From Glandiceps talaboti (taxonomy: Eukaryota; Hemichordata; Enteropneusta; Spengelidae): a stretch of DNA of 64,000 bases. The stretch is from positions 21,917,225-21,981,224 of the forward strand of contig NC_135557.1 in NCBI RefSeq assembly GCF_964340395.1. Direction: 5' to 3'. This document shows, in pieces, positions 11,519 through 24,870 of the stretch (position 1 is its first letter; each line of letters opens with the position of its first letter). The notes beneath the pieces were generated by a model. It was not told the origin of the DNA. It did no database searches and was given only the letters and a program-made list of their open reading frames with translations. Made by a program: the position numbers and the translations under genes.

Positions 11519-14500
11519 CTAACCTTTGGGGTTTCTATAAAACACACAGTTATTAGCACATGTATCTGGATTAGCATCCCATATACTTGGTCCACAATTA
11601 CACAATGGTGGTAGTTGGATCTTTTGTTTCTCTATCTTGTCTTTCATCATGGCACGTAATGCATCTATGTACCTGGAGCCAAATCGTATATCATATTTTA
11701 TTTATTCATCAAGACACATACAGTAAAGTACAAAGATGCAAAAAGTGTACAAAAGTCTGTCATTGTACATCAGTGTGCCCTCTAAGCCAATCTGATGCAC
11801 CACTGATGCACACAATTTCTAGTGACACACCAAAATTTGGTGTTCCCCTATCTCTTACTATGTGGTGACTCACAAGAAATCCCAGTTTTTATCATTTTGA
11901 CTCACAACAAACCTTGGCTATCATTAGAGAGGGCAGGCACTCTGTTGTACAATAACAAACATTTGGCACAGGACTTAGTAAGTAGAAAAACATGGTAAAG
12001 TTGTTTTTATTAATTAAAATTCCCACAATAATACCCAATTCTCATCCATATGGCCCTTTAAGACAACCTCTGCAGTTAAAAAACACTACCATACCTGTCC
12101 ATTTCTTTTTGTTTCTGTTTCTTCTTTTTGTGTTTTTCAAGCGTTTGTTGCATGAATTCTTCATCATCCTTTGCTTTCTTCAATACCTCTTTCTCTGTCT
12201 GTCCAGTGACAGGATCTCTTGGTTCAATAGCCATCTCTGCTAGCATTTCTTCTTTTTTTCTTTCTAACTCCTTCTCCCTCTTTAACCTATGATAGTATCG
12301 ATACCATATCTACAATAACTTATGATGTCAAATTTAGTTATGACACATTTCAACTTATCAAGATTTGGCCAGGATATGACTGATAATCAAGGCTTTGGTC
12401 TGCCAACACAAACTAAATCTAGTGTTGTTCAATATTGTATATCACACAAGTGCTTGATAGCAGTTTCTTTTTTTGTTTGAGTTTGATCACCTTGTGATTA
12501 AAATAGTGTGAACAATGGAAGTCACAAAACAGTACATTGCAAGTTTATGGAACTAGCTGGCAGAGAGCTACCCTACTGAGACTATAATTAAATCAACATC
12601 CCTTCAATAACTTATCACTGTTTTATCAACATATTGTGACAATAGTTTAGTTTGTGTCTATCTTAGTAAACTGATGCCTAAATTACCTGAGTACTAATTA
12701 AGCAGCCACTGTACATACCAGTGACAAGCGATAAATATCAAACATAAGTAGTTATAACAGACATCAGATATCAACCAATGATTGCAGATTGCACTTACAT
12801 AGAAACTGGACAACTTAGAGAATTCAAACCGATTACAAGGAAACTTAATATAAATGTTAAGAAGTCACACAAATTGTCAAAGATATAGATACATATAATA
12901 TGTACAGTACATATGAAATGAGATAAAAATATTTCAATATTCAAACCATACCTTAACATCTTTCTTCTGTGTTCTCTCTTCCTGATATTTTCTTTGACTT
13001 GTTCTCGTTCAATGTCCATAAACAGTCTTCTGTACATAGAGAACTGACTTCTTGTCTGAAAATGATAGAATACATGATGAAATCATTGATTTATACAGAG
13101 AATTGACTTCTTATCACAACATGATGAATGGATAAAAGAAAATCACATTTGCCTAGAACAATACATTCTTTTATATATTCTATGTATGTTACCTCCACTA
13201 AATTACATTGGTATGTTTCACTCAGTGCACTCTTCAAGATGGTGGATTTTTAAGTGTGTTTATCAATAATTCCTAGCCTGAAATATCAAGGCATTTATTT
13301 CGGTTACATAATAGTATCAATCATAAGTGGACCAATGGCTATACCTTTCAGACATAATGCTTTTACAATGGTTGGACCTTTCAGACCATGTGACATAATT
13401 CCAAGACTTTTACTAATGGCTGGATCTTTCAGACCACATAATGCCAAGACTTTTACACCTCAACAAATGTATGTATATTAGTGTAACATCATATCATAGT
13501 GGCAGTCTAGGTTTTAGCTCACTAAGATAGATGAAAACTAAACCTTTTATTGTATGATGTGGTAGATAGAACTGAGCATGCTCAGATGCACAGCGGTACT
13601 GAGGTACTACTACTTCTGTAACAACAGATAGTCTCACTTGAAAAAAAAAAGTTGAGAGTTTACTGAGAGTTTATGTCCATTCAATATTTTATATCAACAT
13701 ATCACAACAATAATTTTAGTTTGTACCTATCTTACTAAGATGAAACCTCTCGCCACTGTTGTACTCATTATTACCTGTTTTCTATTTTCCTCTTCCTGTA
13801 TACCAGGCTTAACTTCCAGTACTGTTGCCCGGGTACATAATCTACGCGTTCTCTGCCTCTGTTGCCCCGGTAACACTTCATCTGGCTCCCTATCAGAGTC
13901 AAAGGTTATGACCTTGGGTTCTCCTCCAACCCTGATAGGTATCTTTTGAGGGGATGTTTCTTTGACAACCTCTAGAGGGCGTCCTACTGAAGGGCTGAAT
14001 GTGACAACTTTTGGTGGGGACATACCAGCCTGCTGGTACACTGCCTCTGGATCATGTATCTCTGGTTGCCTAGCAACAACATCTTCCTCATCACTTATCG
14101 TGGGTTCATCAATAGGTTGTTGTGGTATCTCTATCTCACTCTCTACACTTCCTGCCTCTATTTTCTCATCTGTTGGAATTTCTTCACTAGAAAGAGGGCG
14201 CTGTCATACAGAAAGAAAGAAGTATTAGCGATGGAGACAACAACTGGTATAAGGAGAGGAATTCACTTACATGTCAAAGGTCATACATGTAACAGTGTGA
14301 AACAAGTGGTTGGTGATGCAGAGTTTTATGTTTTGTATAAACAACACAGAAACATCATAAGTTGACTATTAAAATCAAAAAGTATACTTACATCTCTGGT
14401 TGGAGAAACGTTCCATATACCACCTGGTATACCCTGATAATATGCAAATATATAATGAAAAGAAATGAGACTTAATTAAAGACATAAATCCAGAATTTAA

Positions 14501-17500
14501 AAAAAAAGGCTTAAACAATCTGAATAAAATCTGAATGTAGGAATAACTTATGGTGAACTATTCGTTTCTTGGAAGAGTTTCAGATGATGATTGTAAATTC
14601 TTTTCCCTCACTTTATTTCAAGAATTACATCACCATGGTAATTTGGGTTTCTTTTCAGAGAGTTGACCATCAACACTCTTGTATTACAACTTTAACCATT
14701 GAATATGAAAAGTTATGAAAATCACAATGTTACAAATTAGAAACTGAACAAAACTATTTTGAAAAAGAACAAAAAAAACGCAAAATAAACCAGTTGACAT
14801 GAGAGAGATACCCTACCTAATTGTTAGAGTTCTAAAACTTTGGATAAAACATCAAGCCATATATCATACCTGGTCAATATTCATTTTCTTGGCAGCTAGA
14901 TTCCTCCTTGCCTGTCTAATGGCTCTGTGCACCTGATGAGAATGCTCCTCAAATACTCTACCGTCATCTGTATCATCAGCTGCAGTTGCCAAGGAAACAG
15001 ATTGTTGGATGGAGTGTTGCTCTTCAGAACGAAAGACACATGTGTTTTTCTTTGGTGTAAGCCTCTCAGCTGCATGACTACTTTGTTGTATTACTCTACT
15101 TTGCATATCAACCTGTTAGGATAAAACAAACAACAACAATATAAATGCAACCAAGAATTCTGCTTTTCTCACTTTTTTCCCTATCCCAACTGTACCTTCC
15201 CTCTTCCCTCACTTACTGGCTCCTTTACCCTCTCTCCTTCTCTTTCCCACTCTCTTTTGCTTCATAACCTTCCCCTTCTCTCTTCTTATTTGCTCCACCC
15301 ATCCCCTCTATCTCTCTGGCTTTCTAAACCCCCTCCCTTTTATCCTTTCCTTCTCACTACCCTCTTTAGTCAGGGCTTGAAATTAACATTTTTCTTTGGT
15401 AGTCTTAGTGGGCTATCACTGTCAGTATCAATTTCAGAAAGTGGTAGCCCAAGGATGGTGACCAATAGTCCTATATTCCTGAACTGAAAACAGAGTTCCT
15501 CTATTGGAAATATGTTTGTTATTAAAATACTTTTATGTCCATAAATCTTCCATCCAAAGCTTCCTTTAAATCTTTGCATAATCAGTGGTACATGTACATT
15601 GTAGCCTGAGTGGGCTACCAGCTGTAAATTACGATAGCCCTATAGCAAGAATTAGTAGTCTGTGGACACAGGACTACTGTTAAATTTCAAATTCTACTAA
15701 TAATTTTTTTTGTTAGAAACAATGAGTACAATTAGCCTTGATGCATATATCTTATGATTTACAGGGCTTCTCAACCCAAATTAAGTTATGAAGTATGAAA
15801 TACAATGGAAATTTCACCAAATTCCTCTCTCTTAGCATACAGTATACAAAAACACATTCTAAAGATATTGAAATGTCCAATGAACTGAGAAGAATAGAAT
15901 TTCACATTGAAAAAAAAAGACTATTGGTAATGATTTAAACAATTGAACATACACAAGTCATTTCTATGTTTATTACTGGAAGTAACAGCAAACATATAAA
16001 GTTAATATATTGTCAGTATTGTACTCACAGCTTTGAAAGAGCATTCTAATTGTTGCTGACGTTTCACTTTCTGTATTTCTCTGACTCGTCTTCTCACATC
16101 TCTCTGAAATCTTCTTAACTTTGCCTCTTTTTCTTCCTGTGCTCTCCTTAATCGTTCCTCTTCTACTTCTGCTGCATACTGTGGTGAGTAAAACATAATA
16201 CTAATAGTTCATTACAAGAAATAATCACTACTACAAACTATTGTTTGATGTGATACATTATGCAAGTCATGATATCAGAGCCTCTTTTGTAATAAAGATA
16301 GATTCTGCTTCTGCTTGATACTGTGCAAAACACCTTGCGGTTACAGAGCTCAAAACTTACAGTGTGTTCACAGACTACCATATTCTTGTCATGGGGCTAC
16401 CATTATTTGAGGCTGATAGCCCACTCGGGCTACCACTAAGTATGGTTTCAAGGATGGAAGATTTACAGACATTATTTTAGTACCACACATACAATTATTT
16501 CCAATAGAGGAAATCTGTTTTCAGTTCAGGAATATGAGACTATTGATCACCATCCTTGGACTACCAATTTCTGAAATTGGTAACCCACTGGGACTACCAA
16601 GGAAAAAAAGTTCAAGCCCTGCAGTTATCATACACTGTCACAGGTCAGTGCGGAATTGCTGTCCTGATGAATGTTTACAGTTTATTATGGTGAGCTCTGA
16701 TTAGCAGGTCTTGCAAGTTTACTTTTTGTGGTAATGTTTTGAAGGTGTTAATGGTTTGATTGAAACTGGGTTGTTTAGGATGTGTTTACCTCATGATACA
16801 TAGTACAGCTTTTATTGGAGATTCCTGTTCAAAAATCTTGAATTACTCTTCACTGTGACGTGGAGAGCTTCTTGAGATAGCAACATCAAGACAATTCCCT
16901 TGACTATCAGAACAGTAAACCCTTAAAATTACACACTGACTCTTTACAAACTCTAATAAGGGAAAGGAAACCCTTCAGCCTGTATGACATTAGTCCTGTT
17001 TGTATACCGTGTAAGTCTGCAAGCAGGACTAGTATAATATATGACAATTATAACATGTACATGTACTATGACCATGGAGGTATCCCCTTATATCTCCATG
17101 CTATGACAACTGTGTGTTGACAAAAACTATCTAACTGTCATTTTTCACGTTCAGTTTGCTAAAGTTTTGAAATTATTCTGAAAGCGTATCTTCAAACGAG
17201 TTCTTGATTGATTTCATAACTTTGCATTTGTAAATTTTATTGGGGTCTAACTGCACAAAATACATCAAATTTCGCCCAACCAATATAAACGTTATATGAA
17301 CGACACACAAACTTTTGGTAAACCATAGAAGTATCACGGGTGATACTTCCATGGGTACACCAACGTGTTCGTTGGTGAACATGTCGAAACGAATTGTTCA
17401 TTGACAATCAACATTCATGTCTTTGCAGGCAAGACGTACAAGTTACTCCACTCCAGTAAACTCGACAAATAAAACATGAATAAAACTTAGTAAAAGCACT

Positions 17501-17867
17501 ATTGCTTTTTTAAACAATGGCTAGAACTTCTATCTTTTTTAAAGTACGTGAAATAAATATTGAGGAAAAATAATGATCCACAGCACACCCTTTACGTAAA
17601 CAACTGTCGACTGTTTTTAAACTTTGTGCATGCTACAACATGAAGTTGAAGACCAACAACACATGATCGCGATTGTCACAATAATGGCGTTTTTTTTCTG
17701 CAAACAGTTCTACTTACAACAGCATGATACTGTTCTTGCGCCCTGGCAGGTACGTGTTCAACCCAAGCACCGACAGGTATGACTTTCATAGTTCTATCGC
17801 CCATCTGAGCTCTTGTTTTCATTCTTTGTGGTGGACGTTGTCGCTGGCTCTGTCCTCGCGTCGCCAT
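11519..17867 (-). CDS. CCDC15: coiled-coil domain-containing protein 15-like
   Basis: Eight exons read on the minus strand: 17867-17718, 16178-16029, 15112-14870, 14433-14392, 14200-13775, 13055-12952, 12286-12095 and 11672-11519 (stop TAG). All junctions are GT-AG and in frame, giving 486 residues. The N-terminal VIPVGAWVEHVPAR matches the conserved start region of CCDC15. Exon 2 is a strongly charged coiled coil (YAAEVEEERLRRAQEE). Exons 6 and 7 hold further Arg/Lys/Glu helices. The C-terminus has a Cys-rich motif (LPPLCNC, then DPNPDTCANN-like WDANPDTCANNCVFY). Vertebrate CCDC15 is roughly twice as long because of repeats in its middle; these are absent here. The family is linked to centrosomes and centrioles in other animals; that role is known for the family, not visible here. 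Confidence 0.85.
12011..12062. mobile_element. terminal fragment of the foldback MITE family
   Basis: CCCAATTCTCATCCATATGG and the following CCCTTTAAG match the right ends of the elements at 27981-28332 and 31652-32001. The rest of the element is missing. Lies just 3' (in transcript terms) of CCDC15 exon 7. Confidence 0.6.
13262..13470. repeat. degenerate approx. 60-bp tandem repeat, CCDC15 intron 5
   Basis: Three decayed copies sharing AATGGCT(G/A)NACCTTTCAGAC and CATAATGC blocks. Confidence 0.5.
15371..15695. mobile_element. hAT-like MITE, copy 1
   Basis: Starts CAGGGCTTGAAATTAAC and ends with the decayed complement GTTAAATTTCAAATTCT. The interior shares GTAGCCCAAGGATGGTGACC, CTGAACTGAAAACAGA and AGTGGGCTACC with the copies at 16344 and 59685, in opposite orientation. 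Lies in CCDC15 intron 2. Confidence 0.75.
16344..16621. mobile_element. hAT-like MITE, copy 2
   Basis: Starts CAGAGCTCAAAACTTAC and ends AAGTTCAAGCCCTG. It sits in the same CCDC15 intron as copy 1, in inverted orientation to it. Octamers at the two boundaries (TGCGGTTA and TGCAGTTA) resemble an 8-bp hAT target duplication with one mismatch, though the right one overlaps the last two bases of the element. Confidence 0.75.
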
Positions 17868-18247
17868 TTTCAATGTTTATGATTTTGAAATGGCCGCCGT
17901 TGACCTCTCTTTGACCCAGTGTGGGGGCGCTGTTTACCTTACACGATTCTCATCAAACAAAGGACTTTGCCACATTGTATATAGGGCAAAATGATATCGA
18001 TATTGTCTTTAATTTTTGTAAATATAATCAGTCTTTAATTTTCTGTTTTAATGTTTATAAATATATGTATTTTTTAATTCCGCGACCAAATCAACTTCTA
18101 ATGAACCGATTTTCATAGATCAACAAAATTTAATGAATGGATCATGTGATTTTCTTATCAACATAAAATTATTGAATTAATGTACCATTTAATTAATATT
18201 CCTTTCGCTCGCACGATCATATACACGCCCAGCCATCTATCCATGAG

Positions 18248-18330
18248 TACGTCCTTCCGTCCGTCCGTCCGTCCGTCCGTCTGTCTGTCCATCCATCCAT
18301 CCATCCATCCATCCATCCATCCATCCATCT
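18248..18330. repeat. (CCGT)n/(CCAT)n microsatellite
   Basis: A CCGT run passes into CTGT and then CCAT, each tetramer differing from the last by one base. Confidence 0.85.
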
Positions 18331-18680
18331 ATCTATTAATCCGTGAATTCGTTCATATTAGATATAATAAACAAATACCAACAATAGTAAACCAATGAAT
18401 ATGTAGCCTGTTATAAAAGAAGGTTCAAACGCCTGATCCAGAGGATACGATTTGTATATTATCTGTATTAATTTGCACTAATTAGCTATATAGTGCAACA
18501 ATGTTTGTATACAAAGAAACTGGTATGCCATCCATACGGTATGATCATGATAGCTCATCATTGGAAGGCCGAAGCGAAGACAGGGACGTTACATCTCTAT
18601 AACCCAGAGACCCATTATTGTCGGACTATCAACACAATATCCATTCATTACACAGGTATTCGTTGCTTATTCGAAAAATA

Positions 18681-18955
<275 letters not shown>

Positions 18956-19320
18956 TGACAAAGAGAAAGAGAGAAAAGTGGCAAACCTGTGTTGTAGTTT
19001 ATTATATTATCGTTCAAAACTGGTTATGCTACCATACATTGATATCTGTCACACTTCAGAGTCTAAACTAAAGTAAACAGTTGGCTATGAATCAATCAGA
19101 GATGTACACGTTGTCTTCGTGGTTATAATAATACTTTGACACACGTTGTGTTTTCTAAAATATTATTCTATCATTGTCGACGTGGTATAAAACAATGAAT
19201 AAATTCCCTATTTCAGTATTTGTACAAATTTCCCGCTCAATTAAACTGTTTGTGGTTCAAACATACCACAGCTGTGCATTAATTGGTTGGACAATAACTG
19301 CCACGAGTCGATTTCAAGCA

Positions 19321-19327
19321 TATAAAA
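19321..19327 (+). promoter_or_regulatory. TATA box of the cyclophilin gene
   Basis: TATAAAA lies 98 bp upstream of the ATG at 19425, a plausible distance for a short 5' UTR with a transcription start near 19350. A GACGTGG sequence, similar to unfolded-protein-response elements, lies further upstream near 19180. Confidence 0.5.
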
Positions 19328-19424
19328 CGCACATAAAACACTGCCACTCAACGCATTTAGAGCAAGGTTCAAGATAATTGCGTACAATTTATAGTAACTG
19401 TTATTTGGGCCGTCTGTGTGAAAG

Positions 19425-19795
19425 ATGACCGCTATACTATCACTCACTGTCTTATTTCTCGTCCTGTCGTCATGTCTTACTCTCCTTACAGCCGAACCTA
19501 TCAAGAAATTTAAAGTTGGATTGAAGAAAAGAAGAGGTAAGTTGCTCTTTATTGTAAAATATGTATTTGTAGGAGGCTAGAATGTAATTAAACTTGATTT
19601 ACTCATTAAATCGTGGCAGTTCGAATTTTCACTCCTTTGTGTTCACAGGAATGTTTTCCGTTATTTCAAAACATGACAATGTATTGTAATCAAAATGCAT
19701 GGATAATGGAGAATCATACGATTTTCAAAGTAGTATTTTTATTACGGATACAAACGTGTACAAAGCATTGGTTTTTACAATCACACACACAAACC

Positions 19796-19867
<72 letters not shown>

Positions 19868-19964
19868 CTAGAGAGAGAGAGATACTAGAGAGAGAGAGAG
19901 AGTGCCGTGTTCGTGAATATATATATAATTATAGAGAGAGTGCACGTGTGTGTGTGTGTGTGTA

Positions 19965-20003
<39 letters not shown>

Positions 20004-20587
20004 GTGACTGTATTTGAAAATCTCAGTATCAATGGATGAATGAGCAAATAGAGATACAATTATTAATTTTTTATCATAATATTTGACCATCTTGCTTTTT
20101 TCAAAGTCTCTTCTTTGTCAATGCTATACTGCAATTTGTAAAACCTTATAAATTGTCGTATTTAATTATTATACCTGTAGGCAATACGTCAGAGGAAGAG
20201 AGAGACGAGAAAAATGATGTGTTGGTGACCAAAATAGCCTGGTTTGATATTGAGATAGATGATGCCCCTGCTGGACGTGTTGAAATCGGATTATTCTGTG
20301 AGACGACACCAATCACATGTAATAACTTCGCTTCTCTAACTAAGGGCTTTGAAAGGCGGGGAGACTTCCTTGGTTACAAGAATACAGTCTTTCACCGTGT
20401 TGTCAAGGACTTTGTCATACAAGGTGGTGACGTCACAGAAGGCGATGGTACTGGAAGTAAGAAATCATTCTTAAATCAATTATAACCAATTTTGAAGAAC
20501 AACAAAGACTATGCCAAATCTTTTGACAAACGCATTGATTGGTTGATTGATTGAGAGCGAGAGAGAGAGAGAGAGAGAGAGAGCAAA

Positions 20588-20633
<46 letters not shown>

Positions 20634-21885
20634 TGCGTGAGAGCGTTGTGTTTTTGATCTGTGGAAAGTTTATATATATCGGTACTGAATGTTGGAGATT
20701 GATCAATTGTGAACAATCAATCAAAATTGTTGTAGATTTCACAACAAACTTTAATTTGTTTCTTGCCCTGTAGGTACCAGTATATACGGAGGAAAATTTG
20801 ACGATGAAAACTTTTATGTCAAACCATGGGGTGCAGGATACATTGCCATGGCAAATCATGGACCAAACACGAATGGATCCCAGTTTTTCATAACTTTGGT
20901 CAGAGCTAGATGGTTGGGAGGAAAACACGTCGTATTTGGTAAAATTATCAAAGGCATGGTGGGTACTGATATATAAAATAAAAAAAACCGACTACAACTA
21001 TATTGTGTTGACATGTATTGATTAAAATAACGTTCTTATCTAACTGTAAGTGATGTTTGTATTGGGGAATAAATTGTTTATGAGTTCCAGGAATCAATAG
21101 GACAGTCATTTATACAGGTATAATAGGACTGTAGGTATGAATGTGACGTTTTAATCTGTCTGCTAGTGACCTTGATCACATTCAGTGTCAATGTCTCTCT
21201 CCGATGACATCAAGGTTCTAGAGCAAGAGCCAGAGAACAGGACTGGTTAAAACGTAAAGTTAAGTTTAGGAATTAGCCACACGTCAGACCGATGAGACCC
21301 ATCATGAACAGGCTAGGGACCAATTAACTGTCAATTTCATGACGTAAAATCCACCAGTTTCGGTGACAGACATTCACCTAATATAACACTGAATAATTTA
21401 AATCATTGCGTGATCAAGGTCCGTAGTAGATGGATCGAAACGTCGCATTCGAAAAATGTGCTCTAGCTTGCGAGAATACGAAAAAAGAACACCTTTCATT
21501 GGAAAATTATGAAATTGCATACACTTTGGCAGACACATGCCATCAAAAATGTGAATCCCTATGATAGCCACAGACAAGTCTGTGTGATAGTATACATCTT
21601 GCAATAATCAAGGCACTGTCACTGCAATTGACGGAGAGATAGATATTGTAGTCATAATGCATTGATTATTTAGGACTTTTAGGACAGTAACACACATCGC
21701 TATTACATTCCTAGGGTGGTATCCCCCTGGTATTGATTGTTGTGCGTTTGTTTACTCTACAGGACATTATAGAACGCATTGGAGAGTTGGATACGGATGA
21801 TAACCAGTTCCCAAAGAAGATAGTTCGTATATCTGATTGTGGAATACGTCACGTGTCAGAACCTTTTCTTGTCGATAAGGAGTAG
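19425..21885 (+). CDS. secreted/ER peptidyl-prolyl cis-trans isomerase (cyclophilin)
   Basis: Four exons (19425-19536, 20181-20456, 20774-20958, 21763-21885) join in frame to 231 residues. Residues 1 to about 24 form a signal peptide ([15 protein letters not shown] core, cut near TAEP). The cyclophilin domain follows. Active-site residues of cyclophilin A are all present: Arg110, Phe115, Gln166, Phe168, Trp176 and His181 (motifs [32 protein letters not shown]). An Ala next to the substrate pocket in cyclophilin A is His158 here. The protein most resembles the ER-lumen B/C class, but the C-terminus (LVDKE) lacks a KDEL-type signal. An acidic linker ([10 protein letters not shown]) separates leader and domain. 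Its likely job is proline isomerisation in secretory-protein folding. Introns 1 and 2 hold long microsatellites. Confidence 0.92.
19797..20001. repeat. (GA)n, (GT)n, (CTGT)n microsatellites, cyclophilin intron 1
   Basis: A long GA tract, short duplicated segments around AGATACTAGAGA, then GT and CTGT blocks. Confidence 0.85.
20556..20639. repeat. (GA)n-(GT)n-(GTGC)n microsatellite, cyclophilin intron 2
   Basis: Three adjacent simple-repeat blocks. Confidence 0.85.
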
Positions 21886-22092
21886 TACACATCAATCTCA
21901 TAAATGATTTCGCTTTTATCACCTGTTTTTGTAGGTTTTCTGTTTCATTTTAACATTTGTATAATAATTTGTGTTTTCCTTAAAGTTATCACCTTGGTAG
22001 ATAAAGTTAACAAACTTGAGTACGAATCCGATGCTTTTTATATGCTACTCGGTGGAAAGGTATGCGTGATGTCAATATTTTTTTTCAGAGGA

Positions 22093-22098
22093 AATAAA
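22093..22098 (+). terminator. polyadenylation signal, cyclophilin
   Basis: AATAAA about 208 bp after the stop codon, followed by a T/G-rich stretch. Confidence 0.5.
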
Positions 22099-22324
22099 AG
22101 TCTATCAAATTAATAGTTTTTGTGTTCAAATTTTCTATAAATGGTGAAATCAAATTTTTCTTTTTTGAGCCATTCTTATCCGAACTTTCTTACATAGAAT
22201 TTCAGTGGATGTCATAGCAACCATCTAGTGTGGTTTACATCAAACTTACAACTACTGTGTGAAATACGAAATGTTCACATTGTTCGCTATATTCACTGGT
22301 GTAGTTTTCCACTAAAATAAAAGT

Positions 22325-22545
22325 AGGTGTTGTAAACACACTACAACACTACAATATAGTGGTTGAGTACTGTAGTCAAAAGAAGTGTGGTGGGTGGCAA
22401 AGTACAGATGTTGTAAACACACTGCAACAATACAATATAGTGGTTGAGTACGGTAGTCAAAACAAGTGTGGTGGGTGGCAAAGTACAGATGTTGTAAACT
22501 CACTGCAACAATACAACATAGTGGTTGAGTACAGTAGTGCAGATA
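22325..22545. repeat. approx. 81-bp tandem repeat, 2.5 copies
   Basis: Units share GTTGTAAACACACTGCAACA, ATACAATATAGTGGTTGAGT and GTGTGGTGGGTGGCAAAG. Confidence 0.8.
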
Positions 22546-23592
22546 TTGTAAAAAGAAAGAGTTTGATTATGTCACAGCCTAAATGATTCATGAAGAGCTC
22601 TCACAGTCAAAACTGATTCAGAAGTCAATAATTGGTTGCTCTGGTTACTGACAAGGTCAAAATTGTCATTCACTGGGCCAATACAATAGTTTGATGTTCA
22701 AAAGTGTTCTTGTGGCACACCAGTGTGTCAGGGACAGGGTGGAGCCAAAATTGCTTTCATTCAACCGCTCCCAGTCTCAGTAAGACATTTTCTTCATGAA
22801 ATAGAGTGAGGACAATATGACAGCTGACTTCTACCATTAATGGAGTGTGGTCTACAATAAATTATAAATTTATAATGGACGACACAATTTTGTCAATGAA
22901 AACATTGAATATTTTTAATGGTTTCATACAAGAAAACACAAATATGACAGTTACTAATACAGATTGAAACAAACTGGTCTAACACAAAGCAGTGTTGAAA
23001 AGGTAAAATAATACAATACATGACACCAGAGGGCGCTGTTCACACCCAAAATTTTGGCGAATCTGGCCCACTCTATGAAATATCTGACAAAAACATATGC
23101 ATAATGATATGATAAGATACTAGAAGGACTATCCTGAACTCCTGTTTTTATCAACAAACAGAAATTTGACAAGCACCAATGGGAAACTGGACTACTCCAT
23201 AAAGTAGCTTCATGGTCTTAAAACCACAGCACTGTTTAAGATGTACTAGACAACTGAACAAGTCTTATTTTTATTGAGGCTATGAACTTTGACCTTGGTT
23301 GTTGACACTAATTGATTTAAAAACACAATGACCTATCTGACCTCTAAACAGCTGCTGTTTCAAAAGATGACGCTATGGCTAACAGTTATACATGGGACAA
23401 AATGTTATGTTAATATCTAAACATTTCACACTAATAAAATACATTTTCTTAAAACTGATGTCTCTAAATGAACCAAAAACAGTGTCTTCTCTGTAACTGA
23501 CATTTCCAAAAGTCACAAATGGTATATAATGGTATCATAATGCTATCTTGATGTGACCACGTGTGTGTTTCTTACTCACAGTTGGGTGTACT

Positions 23593-23719
23593 GTGAAGCT
23601 TCTTACAAGATTCATTCTGATTGGTCGGATAACAAACGACAAACAGCGAATACATGCAACAGATGCTATTTGTTGTTTGCTATCCGACCAATCAGAATTA
23701 ATCTTGTAAAAAGCTTCAC
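23593..23719. mobile_element. 127-bp foldback MITE
   Basis: Arms start GTGAAGCTTCTTACAAGATT and end with AATCTTGTAAAAAGCTTCAC. Complementarity continues through CTGATTGGTCGGATA almost to the centre, giving a near-complete hairpin. No clear target duplication. Confidence 0.75.
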
Positions 23720-24039
23720 AATCAGAAAGTAGATTGTCCTATCAGTTGAACCCTTCAAAGTTTCACAAAAGCCCAATTGCTGTTTTACTAATTTCTTGTG
23801 CACGACTTACTATATTATGGTACATATCCAACTTGGACTAAAGTCCTAAACACCTGAATGTTCAGTTGGTAGCAATATAATTTCTATTAATTGGGCTAAC
23901 ATATTCCAATTGAGGTAATCAAAGCAATGGAAAATACACATGATGAAATCACTACAATATAAATCTTAATAATCTAATGGTGAAGGTATTTTGTTGTCGA
24001 ACTGTAACCCTGGCAGTCATCTGTACAGCAACAGTATTT

Positions 24040-24380
24040 GGTATTCAGTACAGCTCCTGAATCAGTTTCTGTCAAGTAATATTAATCCACCTTGGTGTTA
24101 ACCTCATGCTGGCATTAAGACCTTACCAGCATTTGTTAGCCACTGGGAGGGTTAATGAAACCAACAACCCTGTATTAACACCAGAATAGTCTAGTGTGAA
24201 CATAAGGCCAATTTTAACATCTCACAAGTATGTGTTAGCTAGGACAGTGGTCTGAGGTGTTAGCCACTGGGAGGGTTAATGAAAGAAACAACCCTACGTT
24301 AATACTGGAATAATTCAGTGCTAACACTACGTTAGCATGGAGTTAACTTCAAGCCTATGTTAGCATCTCACTAGCATGTG
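24040..24380. repeat. approx. 150-bp imperfect direct duplication
   Basis: Two copies share GTTAGCCACTGGGAGGGTTA, AACAACCCT and TAACATCTCAC-type blocks (first near 24137, second near 24258). Confidence 0.6.
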
Positions 24381-24870
24381 GTAGCAACTATATAAGTCAA
24401 TGCACGCAACTTGTATGGTGAATGCATGTACCAGCCCATAATAAACATGAGGCTGATACGAGACTAGCACATCACAAAGGGACTCTAGAGCTGTGTACTG
24501 AACACCATACACACACTAACTAAATTAAACCTTTCTTATCACTCCGTGTTCTGCAGCCTATCAGAATAGAAGTGTGGAGACACATTGTTTAAAGTATTAC
24601 AAAAAGAGGCTGAATTGTGTACGGTGACTAGATAATAGGAATAAGTCCATACATAGGTATCGTATGACAGTACATTTGTGCTGAAAGTAGAATATCTTAA
24701 GAAAAACATTGCTGAAAAGTCTTCAATTCTGGAGAAGTCTCTGAAACAAGACAACACAGATACAAGGATAAAAGAATGATTAATAGCAAACATTGTTGTC
24801 CATTGTAGAAATAGCAGACACCAACTTAAGCTTAAAGTTAACGTTCAACGACAAAAAAAGTCAAATCATA

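Larger units (their letters stand above)
21886..24870. other. convergent 3' regions of cyclophilin and U2AF1
   Basis: No supported exon. Contains a cyclophilin poly(A) signal (22093), a tandem repeat (22325-22545), a foldback element (23593-23719) and a duplicated segment (24040-24380). Much of the right part is probably U2AF1 3' UTR. Confidence 0.5.
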
